From an uncultured Roseibium sp. (GTDB lineage Bacteria; Pseudomonadota; Alphaproteobacteria; Rhizobiales; Stappiaceae), in assembly GCF_947496995.1 (NCBI RefSeq), contig NZ_CANMFD010000005.1:248001-312000 (forward strand): a stretch of DNA of 64,000 nucleotides. Direction: 5' to 3'. The translations under genes were made by a program, and so were the position numbers. The notes under the pieces are model-generated. The model ran no database searches, had not been told where the DNA came from, and saw only the letters and a program-made list of their open reading frames with translations. Positions 33,516-41,796 of this stretch are shown in pieces (position 1 is the first letter of the stretch; each line of letters starts with the position of its first letter).

Positions 33516-34808
33516 CTATCGCGTGTCTGGTGGAATGACTGTCGAAGGCGTGCTGAATGCGCTGGAGCTGTCCGGCCGAGACTGGGGTTCCTCAATGTCC
33601 GGAGCCATCGCCGGCTCCTGGGCGATGGGCGCCGTTTCCGGTGCGACTGTGCTGCGTCCGGTGTCGATCTGCGTGGTGGACTGGCCGGGAGTGACAGGAT
33701 TTGCGCTGTCGGTCGCCGGGACCGGGGCCACAACGGTGGGGGAAGGCTGGAAACGGAATGAATCCGGCTGAATCGCGTTGGTCGATTGCACTTCCGTCTT
33801 GGAGGCATTCGGCACGAGGGGGGAGGAAATCCGTTCCAGGGTCTCCTCGTCGTCATTCTGGTCAGCTCCGGCGTTGAATTCACCGGTATTCAGGATAACC
33901 GGAAGCCCGTCGGACCCGCCCATGACGATGATCTTGGAATTGTTGGAAGAGGCGATGGCCAATGTCGCGTCAATTCCCCGCAAGCGAAGATATTCGTCGG
34001 TGATTGTGCCGGAAACGATTTCCTGAAACTCGCGTATCCCGCGCGCCTCGATATTCTTACGCTGACGCTCCAGTTCTTCCCGCTCTATCCGGAAATCATA
34101 TTCGAGCATCACATGATATTGCTGGGCCTTGCGCTCGATCGCTTCAACGACCGATGCGGGGAGCGTGACGGAACGGATCAGGGCATCTTCGATATAGACC
34201 AGCTGTCCGGAGGGGCTCTGCGAGATCAGCGAGGACCCCAGCTGCGTGACCATCCGCTCAAGTATCTGCGCCTGTATGAAAGACCGTGCGTCCGAATAAA
34301 GCTGTTCCGGCGTGTAGCGCGAAATCACTTCCCGGGCATTGGAGCCGATTTCAGGAATGAGCAGCACTTCGGGATAGTTCGGCCCGATCTGCTTGTGCAG
34401 CGCGCCAACCGACTCCCTGTTGATGCGATAGCGGGTGGCGATCTCGACCTTCATCGTCAGGCCGTTGGAGGAGATCGTGTCATAGTTGCGCACGATTGTC
34501 CGCAAACGGGCATCATAGATAAACGCCCTGTTCCACGGGAAGATCAGGTGAATGCCTTCGCCGAAGTGAAAATCGGTGACGGTTCCGCCCATGAACCGTT
34601 TCCACAGAACGCCGACGTGGCCGGCAGGAACATTCACGACGGTCAGCGGCACCGTAACGGCGATAATGAAAAGAAGGGTCAGTATCGTCAGACCCAGGGA
34701 AAAGGTATGCCGCCTTCGCCAGGACCTGAACCGGTTGCCAAACGTATTTTCGCCGGGCGCCGGGCCGATCACGCCACCGGCGTTCGAAGCGCCACTGCTC
34801 ACAGCCAT
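33516..34808 (-). CDS. SPFH/prohibitin-domain membrane protein (stomatin/HflC-like)
   Basis: 430 residues from the chosen ATG. A basic, Gly-rich N-terminus is followed by one membrane helix (~residues 37-58) and an SPFH domain (VPAGHVGVLWKRF, then GIHLIFPWNRAFIYDARL). Next is a charged coiled-coil-like helix (EREELERQRKNIEARG) and a long Thr/Ser/Pro/Ala-rich, probably disordered tail (~290-430). SPFH proteins build ring or raft-like assemblies that organise membrane proteins and proteases. No partner protease gene is present. It sits between a tiny membrane protein and the two peptide-exporter genes, with 5 nt to the first exporter. An alternative ATG at 34892 would overlap the upstream gene by 56 nt; 34808 is preferred because a GGGACAAGGG-like site precedes it and it lies 28 nt after that gene's stop. 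Confidence 0.88.
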   Translation of the reverse strand: MAVSSGASNAGGVIGPAPGENTFGNRFRSWRRRHTFSLGLTILTLLFIIAVTVPLTVVNVPAGHVGVLWKRFMGGTVTDFHFGEGIHLIFPWNRAFIYDARLRTIVRNYDTISSNGLTMKVEIATRYRINRESVGALHKQIGPNYPEVLLIPEIGSNAREVISRYTPEQLYSDARSFIQAQILERMVTQLGSSLISQSPSGQLVYIEDALIRSVTLPASVVEAIERKAQQYHVMLEYDFRIEREELERQRKNIEARGIREFQEIVSGTITDEYLRLRGIDATLAIASSNNSKIIVMGGSDGLPVILNTGEFNAGADQNDDEETLERISSPLVPNASKTEVQSTNAIQPDSFRFQPSPTVVAPVPATDSANPVTPGQSTTQIDTGRSTVAPETAPIAQEPAMAPDIEEPQSRPDSSSAFSTPSTVIPPDTR

Positions 34809-34836
34809 CTGTTTCGCCCTTGTCCCGTTGAAACGA

Positions 34837-35064
34837 TCATAAAGTCTGACGATGGCTCTGGCGCAATTCTTCCTCCAGCCTTGCTTTCTCAAGCCTCAGC
34901 CGCTCGCGCTTGTTGGGGCGCAGCAGGAAGAGAAAAATCAGGGCAAGGAGCGGACTGACGATGATCGAAAGAAGGAACATCCCGATGAAGCCGGCAGCTG
35001 TATTCCGACCGATCAGACCGACGATGGCAGCCGCGAAAAGATAAAGCACCATGGCAAAATACAT
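34837..35064 (-). CDS. Small two-helix membrane protein with charged C-terminal helix, unknown function
   Basis: 75 residues from the ATG at 35064. Two hydrophobic segments (about residues 3-18 and 24-48) are followed by a strongly charged, coiled-coil-like tail rich in Arg, Glu and Lys. I do not recognise the family. A longer frame reaches an earlier ATG at 35139, but the shorter start has a GGGGA site 8 nt upstream and gives a compact membrane protein. It is the first gene of the operon continuing into the SPFH and ABC exporter genes, so a role helping to assemble that membrane complex is possible but unproven. Confidence 0.65.
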   Translation of the reverse strand: MYFAMVLYLFAAAIVGLIGRNTAAGFIGMFLLSIIVSPLLALIFLFLLRPNKRERLRLEKARLEEELRQSHRQTL

Positions 35065-35482
35065 GAGCGGTTCCCCGGGCGATGCTAGTGAGAATACAAG
35101 CAGAAGACGTGATGATATCCCGAAAACAGCTCTTAGCAAAATCCAAGAACCGTTGCAAACGACTCGCTGTTCCTCCGGCCGCTGTTTCGCCCGGAAAAAG
35201 GCGCCGGATCCGGGGGTGATTTTGTTTCTTTTCGAGGTGAAACCCTGGTGTTTGCCCAGACGCGGCGGGATAAAACCCGGTTAGCCTAAAAATTGAGGCA
35301 AACCTGTACCCTGGGTTGAACGAAGTGTCAGGAGGAGCGGGGTAGACTCCGGAAGCATTCACGGAAGGGTCCCGAGTGATGGTCCCGCCCGTGGTTGCAT
35401 TGCCTCAAGTACCACTTCTGCAGCGGGGTCCCAGAGCTCCGCTGCAGCTTCTATCGGCAACCGCACCCCGGCCGGTACGCAG
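35065..35482. other. Intergenic region, 418 nt, likely holding the exporter-operon promoter
   Basis: No convincing gene. It lies upstream of the leftward exporter operon and downstream of the leftward dehydrogenase gene. Part of it is relatively AT-rich (around 35205-35305). The one clear structure is the inverted repeat listed separately at 35418-35447. No promoter boxes could be assigned with confidence. Confidence 0.5.
35418..35447. repeat. 9-bp perfect inverted repeat after the dehydrogenase gene
   Basis: CTGCAGCGG (35418-35426) and CCGCTGCAG (35439-35447) are perfect complements around a 12-nt loop, 35 nt past the stop of the leftward dehydrogenase gene. There is no T-run on either side, so it may end or stabilise that transcript rather than act as a classical intrinsic terminator. 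Confidence 0.4.
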
Positions 35483-36556
35483 TCATTCACCGATCTTGAG
35501 AAACAGACTTCCTTCCGCGTGCGACCGTTCGGCGGCATCCAGAGCTTTTTGGAGGTCCGCGCCGTGGTCGAAGCCTGGCTCTGCAGGCGTATCTTCCCGG
35601 ATCGCCGATATGAAGCGGTCATAGACCGTGGGAACCGGTTCGGCGGTCACCTCGTACCAGTCGGCGGTTTCAAGGTCGGGGTTGCGGCAAATCCAAAGGC
35701 TTCCTATCCGTTTTTCGAACCGGACTTCCAGACCGCCGCCTTCACCGTATAGCCTGAGGCGCAGGTCGTTCAGGTGGCCGGAGGCGAAGCGGGTCGCGCT
35801 GATGGTGCCGAGCGCACCGTTCTCCAGTTCCGCCTGAAGCGTGAAACTGTCATTGGCGTCCAGAACATGGTCGCCGATCCTGCCGCCCTCCGCCTTGTCG
35901 AAGGTTTTCAGGCGGCAGGACAGTGCGTCGACGCGGCTGCCGGCGGCAAAAGTGGTGAAATCCAGAATGTGGATGCCGACGTCGCCGAGGACGCCCTTGG
36001 ATCCGTGACGTGTCGAGAGCCGCCAGAGCCACTGGTCCTGCGTGCGCCAGTCTCCCCATGCGGGCTGGGTCAGCCAACTTTGCAGATAGGAGGCTTCGAA
36101 GTGGCGCAACGTGCCGATGGTGCCTTCCGCCACAAGAGACGCCGCCTTCTGCAGCACGGCGACATCGCGGTAGCTGAGATTGACCATGCCGATCAGCTTC
36201 TTCTGCCGCGCAAGATCCGCCATTTCCAGGGCGTCCCGCTCATTGGTCGCGAGCGGTTTTTCGCACAGGACGTGTTTTCCCGCATTCAGGAATGTCAGGG
36301 TCGTCGCGTGATGCGCAGCGTCGGGTGTGACGTTGGACACCGCATCAAATTCCCCCCAGGCGATGGCCTCTTCCAGGGTGGCGAACCTGTGCGGGATCGC
36401 GAAGCGGTCGCAAAAGTCCGAAAGGACCTCAGGCCGCCGGTCGACGCCGGCCACGACTTCAATCCCCGGGATTTTCTGATAGGCCGTGACATGATTGACG
36501 GCCATGTTTCCGGTGCCGAGGATCAATATCCGGACCGGGGTGGCAGCAGAGATCAT
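35483..36556 (-). CDS. Gfo/Idh/MocA-family NAD(P)-dependent sugar oxidoreductase (ThuB-like)
   Basis: 357 residues. The N-terminal Rossmann fold has the nucleotide-binding GTGNMA motif (residues ~12-17), and CEKPLAT near residue 98 is the signature of this family. The C-terminal alpha/beta domain (~130-355) carries the conserved GDVGIHILDF segment. These enzymes oxidise or reduce sugars, inositols and sugar derivatives. The start ATG at 36556 has a GGAGAAC site just upstream; an in-frame ATG nine codons earlier is less likely. It lies directly downstream of a ThuA-family gene on the same strand. ThuA and ThuB form such a pair in rhizobial trehalose and disaccharide use, but the ABC transporter genes of that locus are absent, so the exact substrate is unknown. 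Confidence 0.85.
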   Translation of the reverse strand: MISAATPVRILILGTGNMAVNHVTAYQKIPGIEVVAGVDRRPEVLSDFCDRFAIPHRFATLEEAIAWGEFDAVSNVTPDAAHHATTLTFLNAGKHVLCEKPLATNERDALEMADLARQKKLIGMVNLSYRDVAVLQKAASLVAEGTIGTLRHFEASYLQSWLTQPAWGDWRTQDQWLWRLSTRHGSKGVLGDVGIHILDFTTFAAGSRVDALSCRLKTFDKAEGGRIGDHVLDANDSFTLQAELENGALGTISATRFASGHLNDLRLRLYGEGGGLEVRFEKRIGSLWICRNPDLETADWYEVTAEPVPTVYDRFISAIREDTPAEPGFDHGADLQKALDAAERSHAEGSLFLKIGE

Positions 36557-36622
36557 AGGTGTTCTCCATCGCAACAGGAGCATGGGCCGGAGGTCGACTG
36601 CGTCCGGCGGGGGAACGAGAGA

Positions 36623-37408
36623 TCAGCGAAAGCCTTCCTCGCCTTCCGCATGAAGCTTGGGTCCGCGCTCCTCGATTTTTTCCGGCGCGGCCTCCACAGG
36701 CACGTTCGGGGCCTCGGTCGGATCCTTCACGCGCGCCATCTGATTGAAGGCCCATTTGACGCCGTTCTTCAGAACGGTTTGCACGTTTGCGTCATGATAG
36801 GTCGGGTAGGTTTCGTGACCCGGCCGGAAATAGAAAACGTTTCCCGCACCGCGCTTGTAAGTCAGCCCCGAGCGGAAGACCTCGCCGCCCTGGAACCAGC
36901 TGATGAAGACCGTTTCCAGCGGCTCCGGCACGCCGAAGGGCTCGCCGTACATTTCTTCCATTTCCAGCTCGAAACTGTCCGGCAGGCCCTGGGTTATGGG
37001 ATGGTTACGGCTGGTGACCCAGAGCCGCTCGCGTTCCCCGGCCTCGCGCCATGTCAGGTTGCAGGGGCTGCCCATCAGGCGCTTGAAGGGTTTGGAAAAA
37101 TGTGCCGAATGCAGAAACATCATGCCCATGCCGGACCAGACGGCATTGCACACCCGTTCCACCACGTCGTCGGCGACATCGCCATGGGCGGCATGGCCCC
37201 ACCAGACCAGAACGTCCGTCTCGGCAAGACGCTCCTGCGTCAAGCCGTGCTCTGGATCCTGGAGCGTCGCCGTCGTCGCGCTGATATCCGGGTCGGCGTT
37301 CAGAGCATCGGCGATGCATTGGTGCATGCCGTCCGGATAGAGGCCGGCGACAATCCTGTTGTGCTGTTCATGGACGTTTTCGCCCCAGACCACGGTTCTG
37401 ATGGCCAT
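36623..37408 (-). CDS. ThuA-domain protein (trehalose-utilisation family)
   Basis: 261 residues. A ThuA-like, glutamine-amidotransferase-fold domain covers about residues 5-220: a VVWGENVHEQ start, DVLVWWGHAAHG near residue 66, GMMFLHSAHFSKP near 95, and a YTYKRG/VFYFRPGHET segment near 190. The last ~30 residues are Pro/Glu-rich and look flexible. ThuA proteins act with ThuB-type dehydrogenases in converting disaccharides to keto-derivatives; the exact reaction is poorly defined. A strong GGAGGAAC site precedes the ATG. The dehydrogenase gene follows after 66 nt, so the two are probably one operon. Operator-like palindromes lie about 60-80 nt upstream of the start. Confidence 0.85.
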   Translation of the reverse strand: MAIRTVVWGENVHEQHNRIVAGLYPDGMHQCIADALNADPDISATTATLQDPEHGLTQERLAETDVLVWWGHAAHGDVADDVVERVCNAVWSGMGMMFLHSAHFSKPFKRLMGSPCNLTWREAGERERLWVTSRNHPITQGLPDSFELEMEEMYGEPFGVPEPLETVFISWFQGGEVFRSGLTYKRGAGNVFYFRPGHETYPTYHDANVQTVLKNGVKWAFNQMARVKDPTEAPNVPVEAAPEKIEERGPKLHAEGEEGFR

Positions 37409-37466
37409 GACGGTTCCTCCCGGTTGGCGGAAACTCTGATGAGATCTTGTGCTGCAATGAATGGTT

Positions 37467-37488
37467 CAAAGCGCTTTGGATAGCGCTA
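37467..37488. promoter_or_regulatory. Tandem operator-like palindromes upstream of the ThuA gene
   Basis: CAAAGCGCTTTG (37467-37478) is a perfect 12-bp palindrome; two bases on, TAGCGCTA (37481-37488) is a second, 8-bp one. Both have the central AGCGCT core seen in many LacI/GalR-family operators of alphaproteobacteria. They lie about 60-80 nt before the leftward ThuA start, where a sugar-responsive repressor would bind. No LacI-type gene is in the window. Confidence 0.55.
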
Positions 37489-37574
37489 GCACCGGTCTCC
37501 GGGACTGTCAATCGAAGGGACCGGAAGTTGGCGGATCGCAGTCGGATGGCGACCGCTGCGAGGCGCGGGCAAAT

Positions 37575-39320
37575 TCAATAGCCTGCGGTCAGGGCTCCGA
37601 CGCGGCGCGGGTCCGAGGCCCCGGCAAGGAAGCCGTCGGCCTTCATGATCGACTGGGTCGACCCCATTGCATTGCGGACCTCAACCGTGTGACCCCGCTT
37701 CTGCAGAAGCTTTATCGTGTCCGGTGAGATACCTTCCTCGATGCGGATTTCGTCCGGGAGCCACTGGTGGTGAATGCGCGGCGCGGCCGTCGCCTCGGCG
37801 ATGTTCATCTTGTGATCGATGACATTGAGGATGATCTGCAGCGTGGTGGTGATGATGCGGCTGCCGCCCGGAGAGCCGGTGGCAAGGAAGAACTCACCGT
37901 CCCTGAAGACCAGCGTCGGGCTCATGGAGGACAGCGGACGCTTGCCGGCCTCGATGGCGTTTGCCGTGCCGCCGATCAGCCCGTAAGCGTTGGGAACACC
38001 CGGTTTGGCGGAAAAATCATCCAGTTCGTTGTTGAGCAGAACCCCTGTTCCCTCCGCCATCATGCCGACGCCATAGGAGAAATTCAGCGTGTAGGTGTTC
38101 GACACCGCGTTGCCGTCCTTGTCCACAACGGAAAAATGCGTGGTCTCGTTGCTCTCGTAGGGAAGCGGATTGTCGGGACCGATCTCTTCGGATGGTGTCG
38201 CCGTCTCCATGCCGATAGTCTTCACCAGTTCCGCCGCATAGTCCGGCGAAGTCAGGCCGGTGACCGGCACGCTGACATAATCCGGGTCGCCGAGATATTT
38301 CGACCGGTCCGCATAGGCACGGCGCATGGCTTCGGCCATGACGTGAATGCTGTCCGCGGAATTCAGTCCGTATTCCGCGACCGGGAAACCTTGCAGCATG
38401 TTGAGGATCTGGACGATGTGAACGCCGCCCGAAGATGGCGGCGGCATGGAGGCGATTTCAAATCCGCGATAGGAGCCGGTGACGGGCTCACGCCAAACCG
38501 GCAGGTAAGATGCCAGATCCGCGGCCGTCATACCGCCGCCGGCTTCCTGAACCCTGGAAGCGATCCTCTCGGCAACATCGCCCTTATAAAACCCGTCGGC
38601 TCCCTTGTCCGCAATCACGCGCAGGGTTGAAGCGAGATCTTGCTGCTTCAGAATCTCGCCCGGAAGCGGCGGGATCAGGCCCATCTTGTAGAAGACGGCC
38701 GCGGTGGCAGGATCCTTGGTCAGGCGCGGCATGGCCGCCGTCAGGGCGGCCGACAGACCGGGCGTGACCACTATGCCGTTTTCCGCCAGTTCGATTGCCG
38801 GAGCAATCAGCTCCGCCCAGGACAGATTTCCGCTGCCGTGCCGTTGATGGGCTTCGGCGAAGCCTGCGACGGTTCCCGGAACGCCGACGGCCAGACCTGA
38901 GAAACGGGACTTGGTGTTGTCCGGTTCACCGTCGTCTCCCAGAAACATGTCCCTGAAGGCGGCGGCCGGCGCCTTTTCGCGGTAGTCGAGGGCTTCGGTT
39001 TGGCCGCTTTCGGACATATGAATGAGCATGAAGCCGCCGCCGCCGAGGTTGCCGGCGCGCGGCAGGGTGACCGCAAGGGCGAACCCGGTGGCGATGGCAG
39101 CGTCCACGGCGTTGCCACCCTTTTCAAGAATTTCCACGCCGACTTCGGTCGCGACGGCTTCCTGGCTCGCCACCATGCCGTTTTGCGCGACAACCGGCTG
39201 AAACCTGTCCTTGAGCGAATAAATAGGGGCTTCCTGAGCCGTGAGGGGCGCGGTCTGCCCGAAGGCGAGTGCGGCGGCCAGGGCGAGCGAGCAGACAACG
39301 GATTCAAGGCGGCGGCGCAT
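37575..39320 (-). CDS. ggt: Gamma-glutamyltransferase (glutathione hydrolase), periplasmic
   Basis: 581 residues from the ATG at 39320, which has GGAGGGAA just upstream; the frame runs 31 codons further upstream without family similarity. Residues 1-~28 form a signal peptide ending near LTAQ. The enzyme cleaves the gamma-glutamyl bond of glutathione and related compounds and transfers or releases glutamate. It matures by self-cleavage before a threonine: here TTHFS (around nt 38131-38145) marks the small-subunit N-terminus. Other family marks are NAVDAAIATGFAL in the large subunit, PPPSSGG near the substrate site and GSPGGSRII in the small subunit. Length fits the family. It is monocistronic, leftward, and followed by the ThuA promoter region. 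Confidence 0.95.
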   Translation of the reverse strand: MRRRLESVVCSLALAAALAFGQTAPLTAQEAPIYSLKDRFQPVVAQNGMVASQEAVATEVGVEILEKGGNAVDAAIATGFALAVTLPRAGNLGGGGFMLIHMSESGQTEALDYREKAPAAAFRDMFLGDDGEPDNTKSRFSGLAVGVPGTVAGFAEAHQRHGSGNLSWAELIAPAIELAENGIVVTPGLSAALTAAMPRLTKDPATAAVFYKMGLIPPLPGEILKQQDLASTLRVIADKGADGFYKGDVAERIASRVQEAGGGMTAADLASYLPVWREPVTGSYRGFEIASMPPPSSGGVHIVQILNMLQGFPVAEYGLNSADSIHVMAEAMRRAYADRSKYLGDPDYVSVPVTGLTSPDYAAELVKTIGMETATPSEEIGPDNPLPYESNETTHFSVVDKDGNAVSNTYTLNFSYGVGMMAEGTGVLLNNELDDFSAKPGVPNAYGLIGGTANAIEAGKRPLSSMSPTLVFRDGEFFLATGSPGGSRIITTTLQIILNVIDHKMNIAEATAAPRIHHQWLPDEIRIEEGISPDTIKLLQKRGHTVEVRNAMGSTQSIMKADGFLAGASDPRRVGALTAGY

Positions 39321-39548
39321 GGTTCCCTCCGGTATTTGGGCTACACAGCAACTGTGCAGAAGGCTGTGACGCGAGGCAACAGGTTCATGGCGGCGGTCGT
39401 TGGCATGACGCAAACGTGAAGCTGCTTACCTGCCCGCGGTACGATTGATTCACCGCAAGGCACATCAGCCGGGGACGGGTAGAGTGTCCATGCTGACGCC
39501 GCATCGGCTGTAAAAACTCACGGATGCGGCGCGCCGTAAGGAGGCTTC

Positions 39549-39914
39549 ATGGGACGCATGATTTTACGCAAGGCTTCTGCCGTTCTGCTGTGGGCGATAT
39601 TTGTCGCAAGCGGTGCGGCGGTGTTCGGTTTGGCCCCTTCCGGCGGAGTAACCTCCGCGCAGGCGGCCGATGAGTTGGCCGGAAAAGCGCTGGCGCTACG
39701 CTGGTGTGCCGCCTGTCATCTGGTCGCCGAGGATCAGCCGAGTGTTTCCAGCACGTCGCTGCCGAGCTTTTACGACATCGCCGCGGACCCGGAGTGGACC
39801 GAAGACCGTCTGGCGACCTTCCTGGTGGATCCGCATCCGGCGATGCCCGACATGAACCTGGGAAATATCGAGATCGCCAATCTCGCTGCTTATATCACCT
39901 CTCTCAAGCAGTAA
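39549..39914 (+). CDS. Small periplasmic c-type cytochrome (mono-haem)
   Basis: 121 residues. Residues 1-~40 are a signal peptide with a hydrophobic core and AQAAD-like cleavage end. The single haem site is CAACH (Cys53-His57); the likely axial methionine is in the PAMPDM segment (Met99 or Met102). The size and pattern fit class I cytochrome c of the short c5/c552 type carrying electrons in the periplasm. AAGGAGG precedes the start by five bases, supporting the ATG at 39549; a second ATG nine bases on is possible. It faces the gamma-glutamyltransferase gene across a 228-nt promoter region and converges on the downstream exonuclease-fold gene. Confidence 0.9.
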   Translation: MGRMILRKASAVLLWAIFVASGAAVFGLAPSGGVTSAQAADELAGKALALRWCAACHLVAEDQPSVSSTSLPSFYDIAADPEWTEDRLATFLVDPHPAMPDMNLGNIEIANLAAYITSLKQ

Positions 39915-39923
39915 TCGCGGACC

Positions 39924-40895
39924 TCACATGTTGAACTCCGCGCGCATTGCGGCGTGGAAAGAGCCTGCGATCTCCGGGTCGTCGGCATCGAAGATTTCAT
40001 CGGGCAGATCATCGTTGAAGACCCGGACATCAATGGTCCTGTGGGTCATTGATGCGCTTGCAAGGATATGATCAAGCGCCTGGCCCTTGCCCTTGTGCAG
40101 GATGGTCCGGCGCCGGTCGAGTGGTAGCGAGGCATCAAGCTGGAAAAGCCGGCGCGGCGCGAGGTCCGGCGAGGAGGTGTCATCCGGGTCGGCGCGCAGC
40201 AGGCGCAAGGTTCCGGTCTCGCCGGTGGCGTTGAAGTCTCCGGCAAGGATCACCTGCGCTTCCTCATCCACATCGAGCAGCGCTTCGACTGCCAGGCGCA
40301 GCTCCAGGGCCTGCGCGATCTGTTTCAGAACAGAGAGCTGATAGCCTTCCGCCCAGGCCGAAATGCTTTTCCATGTCCGGCTGTCTGTCTTGCCTCCCCG
40401 GATATTTGCCGCAATCGGAGCGCGCAGGTGAACCGCGAAAAGATGCAGCGGTTTGCCGGTGCCGATATCGATTTCGGTTTTCAGGATAGGCCGGTCGAAT
40501 TCGATCGCCTGCGGCGCATCATATACCGGGTCGGCTGTTCCCGGCTGCCACAGGAGCGGATGGGCATGAGTCTGAAAGAGGCTCTGGGCAGATATGATCG
40601 GGAAGCGCGACAGAACCACCAAATTGTGCCTGTCGCCGGGGCCCTTGCCGGGTGCCCGTTCGCTGGCGGCAAGGTGATAGCCTTCGTAAGGCGTGTCTGA
40701 CAGAAGCAGGTCGAGGGCTGGAAACCGGCGCCTGGATGCCCCTTTCACCTTTTGCGCATTCACTTCCTGAAGGCAGAGGATATCGGCATCCAGTTCCACA
40801 ATTCTCGGCCGCAGGGCGTGCAGTCGCGGCTGCAGAGCCTCTGCGTCAAAACGATCGGCGCCGAAGGATTCGATGTTGAAGGTTGCAAGTTTCAT
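39924..40895 (-). CDS. Endonuclease/exonuclease/phosphatase-family protein
   Basis: 323 residues with no signal peptide. The EEP fold is shown by LATFNIES at residues 3-10 (metal and substrate Asn), ILCLQEVN near 39-46 (catalytic Glu), a central VVLSRFPI, LAGDFNATGE (Asp/Asn pair) and a late ALDHILAS (Asp/His). Members of this fold cut DNA or phosphodiesters, or act as phosphatases; the sequence does not tell which. It is a single leftward gene, convergent with the cytochrome gene nine bases away. It could equally be a DNase, an RNase-like phosphodiesterase or a lipid phosphatase. Confidence 0.85.
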   Translation of the reverse strand: MKLATFNIESFGADRFDAEALQPRLHALRPRIVELDADILCLQEVNAQKVKGASRRRFPALDLLLSDTPYEGYHLAASERAPGKGPGDRHNLVVLSRFPIISAQSLFQTHAHPLLWQPGTADPVYDAPQAIEFDRPILKTEIDIGTGKPLHLFAVHLRAPIAANIRGGKTDSRTWKSISAWAEGYQLSVLKQIAQALELRLAVEALLDVDEEAQVILAGDFNATGETGTLRLLRADPDDTSSPDLAPRRLFQLDASLPLDRRRTILHKGKGQALDHILASASMTHRTIDVRVFNDDLPDEIFDADDPEIAGSFHAAMRAEFNM

Positions 40896-40998
40896 TGCGC
40901 CGGGCCAGACCGTATGGAACGTGGACCGACACCTTAGCGGTGGGACGGTTCTATGAACCAGTGGTAGAGAACAAAAAGTTTGATTTCAGGAGACCTGC

Positions 40999-41397
40999 AT
41001 GGCCGATGACCTTTGTCCGTGTGGTGGCGGCGAACCGTTCGATCGCTGCTGCGGGCGTTTTCTCGGCGGCGAAGCGCCTCCCGAAACCGCGGAAGCGCTG
41101 ATGCGCTCGCGATACACTGCCTATGTCCGGCAGAATATTGCCTACCTGAAGGAAACACTCTGGCCGAAACACCAGGATGGCTTTGACGAACTGGAAACCG
41201 CCAGATGGGCGGCTCAAAACCACTGGACCGGCTTGCGCATCCTGGCAACGGAAAAAGGTGGAAAAGGCGACCGCGAAGGCACGGTTCTTTTCGAAGCAAG
41301 ATACCTTTCCGGTGGCACATTGCACACGCACCGGGAACTCAGCCGTTTCCGCAAAAAGGCCGGTCTCTGGTACTATGCGGAGGCCGTGCCGGAATAA
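40999..41397 (+). CDS. YchJ-family protein (UPF0225) with SEC-C zinc motif
   Basis: 132 residues. The N-terminus carries the SEC-C metal-binding pattern CPCGGGEPFDRCC (residues 6-18). It is followed by the conserved YchJ core with RSRYTAYVRQNI near residues 37-48 and a late RFRKKAGLWYYAEA segment. Length matches the family, which has an NTF2-like fold; its function is not established. It stands alone on the + strand with a 399-nt gene-free stretch after it. Confidence 0.85.
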   Translation: MADDLCPCGGGEPFDRCCGRFLGGEAPPETAEALMRSRYTAYVRQNIAYLKETLWPKHQDGFDELETARWAAQNHWTGLRILATEKGGKGDREGTVLFEARYLSGGTLHTHRELSRFRKKAGLWYYAEAVPE

Positions 41398-41796
41398 CAG
41401 AGCTGCGAGCGGCCCGGGCATTATTTCGGAGAAAAATGTCCGGCTCCTGCGGAAGGCGGCGGGGGCAGGAGCCGGACCAAACTGCGGATAGAAGGGGAGG
41501 CAACCCTCGACATCCGCAATGCTGGTGCATTTTTCAAACAGACAGGGCCGACAATGTGCAGAGGTCAGGTCGTTTGAATCAATGTTCACTATTTGTTCCA
41601 TATTCCACTAAGGACGTCAAGCTGCGATTTCCGAGCGCATCTCGTGTGGTTGGGTCATGAACAGCGGGCGTCCTGTTCGCCGGCCCGGTACGTTCACGTT
41701 TCTGTGAATCGATACGGATGCCGGAATTTCAATCGCCATTGAATATTAAGGCCTTCATGTCACAAATACGGACAAGATTTCAAAAAGGATCCGTGT
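41398..41796. other. Intergenic region, 399 nt, with a strong hairpin
   Basis: No convincing gene on either strand. The 13-bp hairpin at 41432-41477 is listed separately. The right half (about 41570-41790) is more AT-rich than the surroundings and probably carries the promoter of the flippase gene; an AAAAAGGA ribosome-site-like run ends at 41789. Confidence 0.5.
41432..41477 (-). terminator. Perfect 13-bp hairpin with T-run on the minus strand
   Basis: GTCCGGCTCCTGC (41438-41450) and GCAGGAGCCGGAC (41465-41477) pair perfectly around a 14-nt loop. Read leftward, the hairpin is followed by A then five Ts (complement of 41432-41436), an intrinsic-terminator shape for minus-strand transcription. 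No minus-strand gene is evident to its right, so what it ends is unclear; it could also end the rightward YchJ transcript without a U-tract. Confidence 0.5.

Noticed and set aside
34809-34892. Longer start (34892) for the SPFH protein
   Set aside because: It would overlap the upstream small gene by 56 nt and add only a basic segment without family similarity; the ATG at 34808 fits better, though it is not excluded.
37575-37700. A CRISPR array or tRNA anywhere in the window
   Set aside because: I looked for regularly spaced direct repeats and for cloverleaf plus TTCGA-type motifs in the gene-free stretches and saw none convincing.
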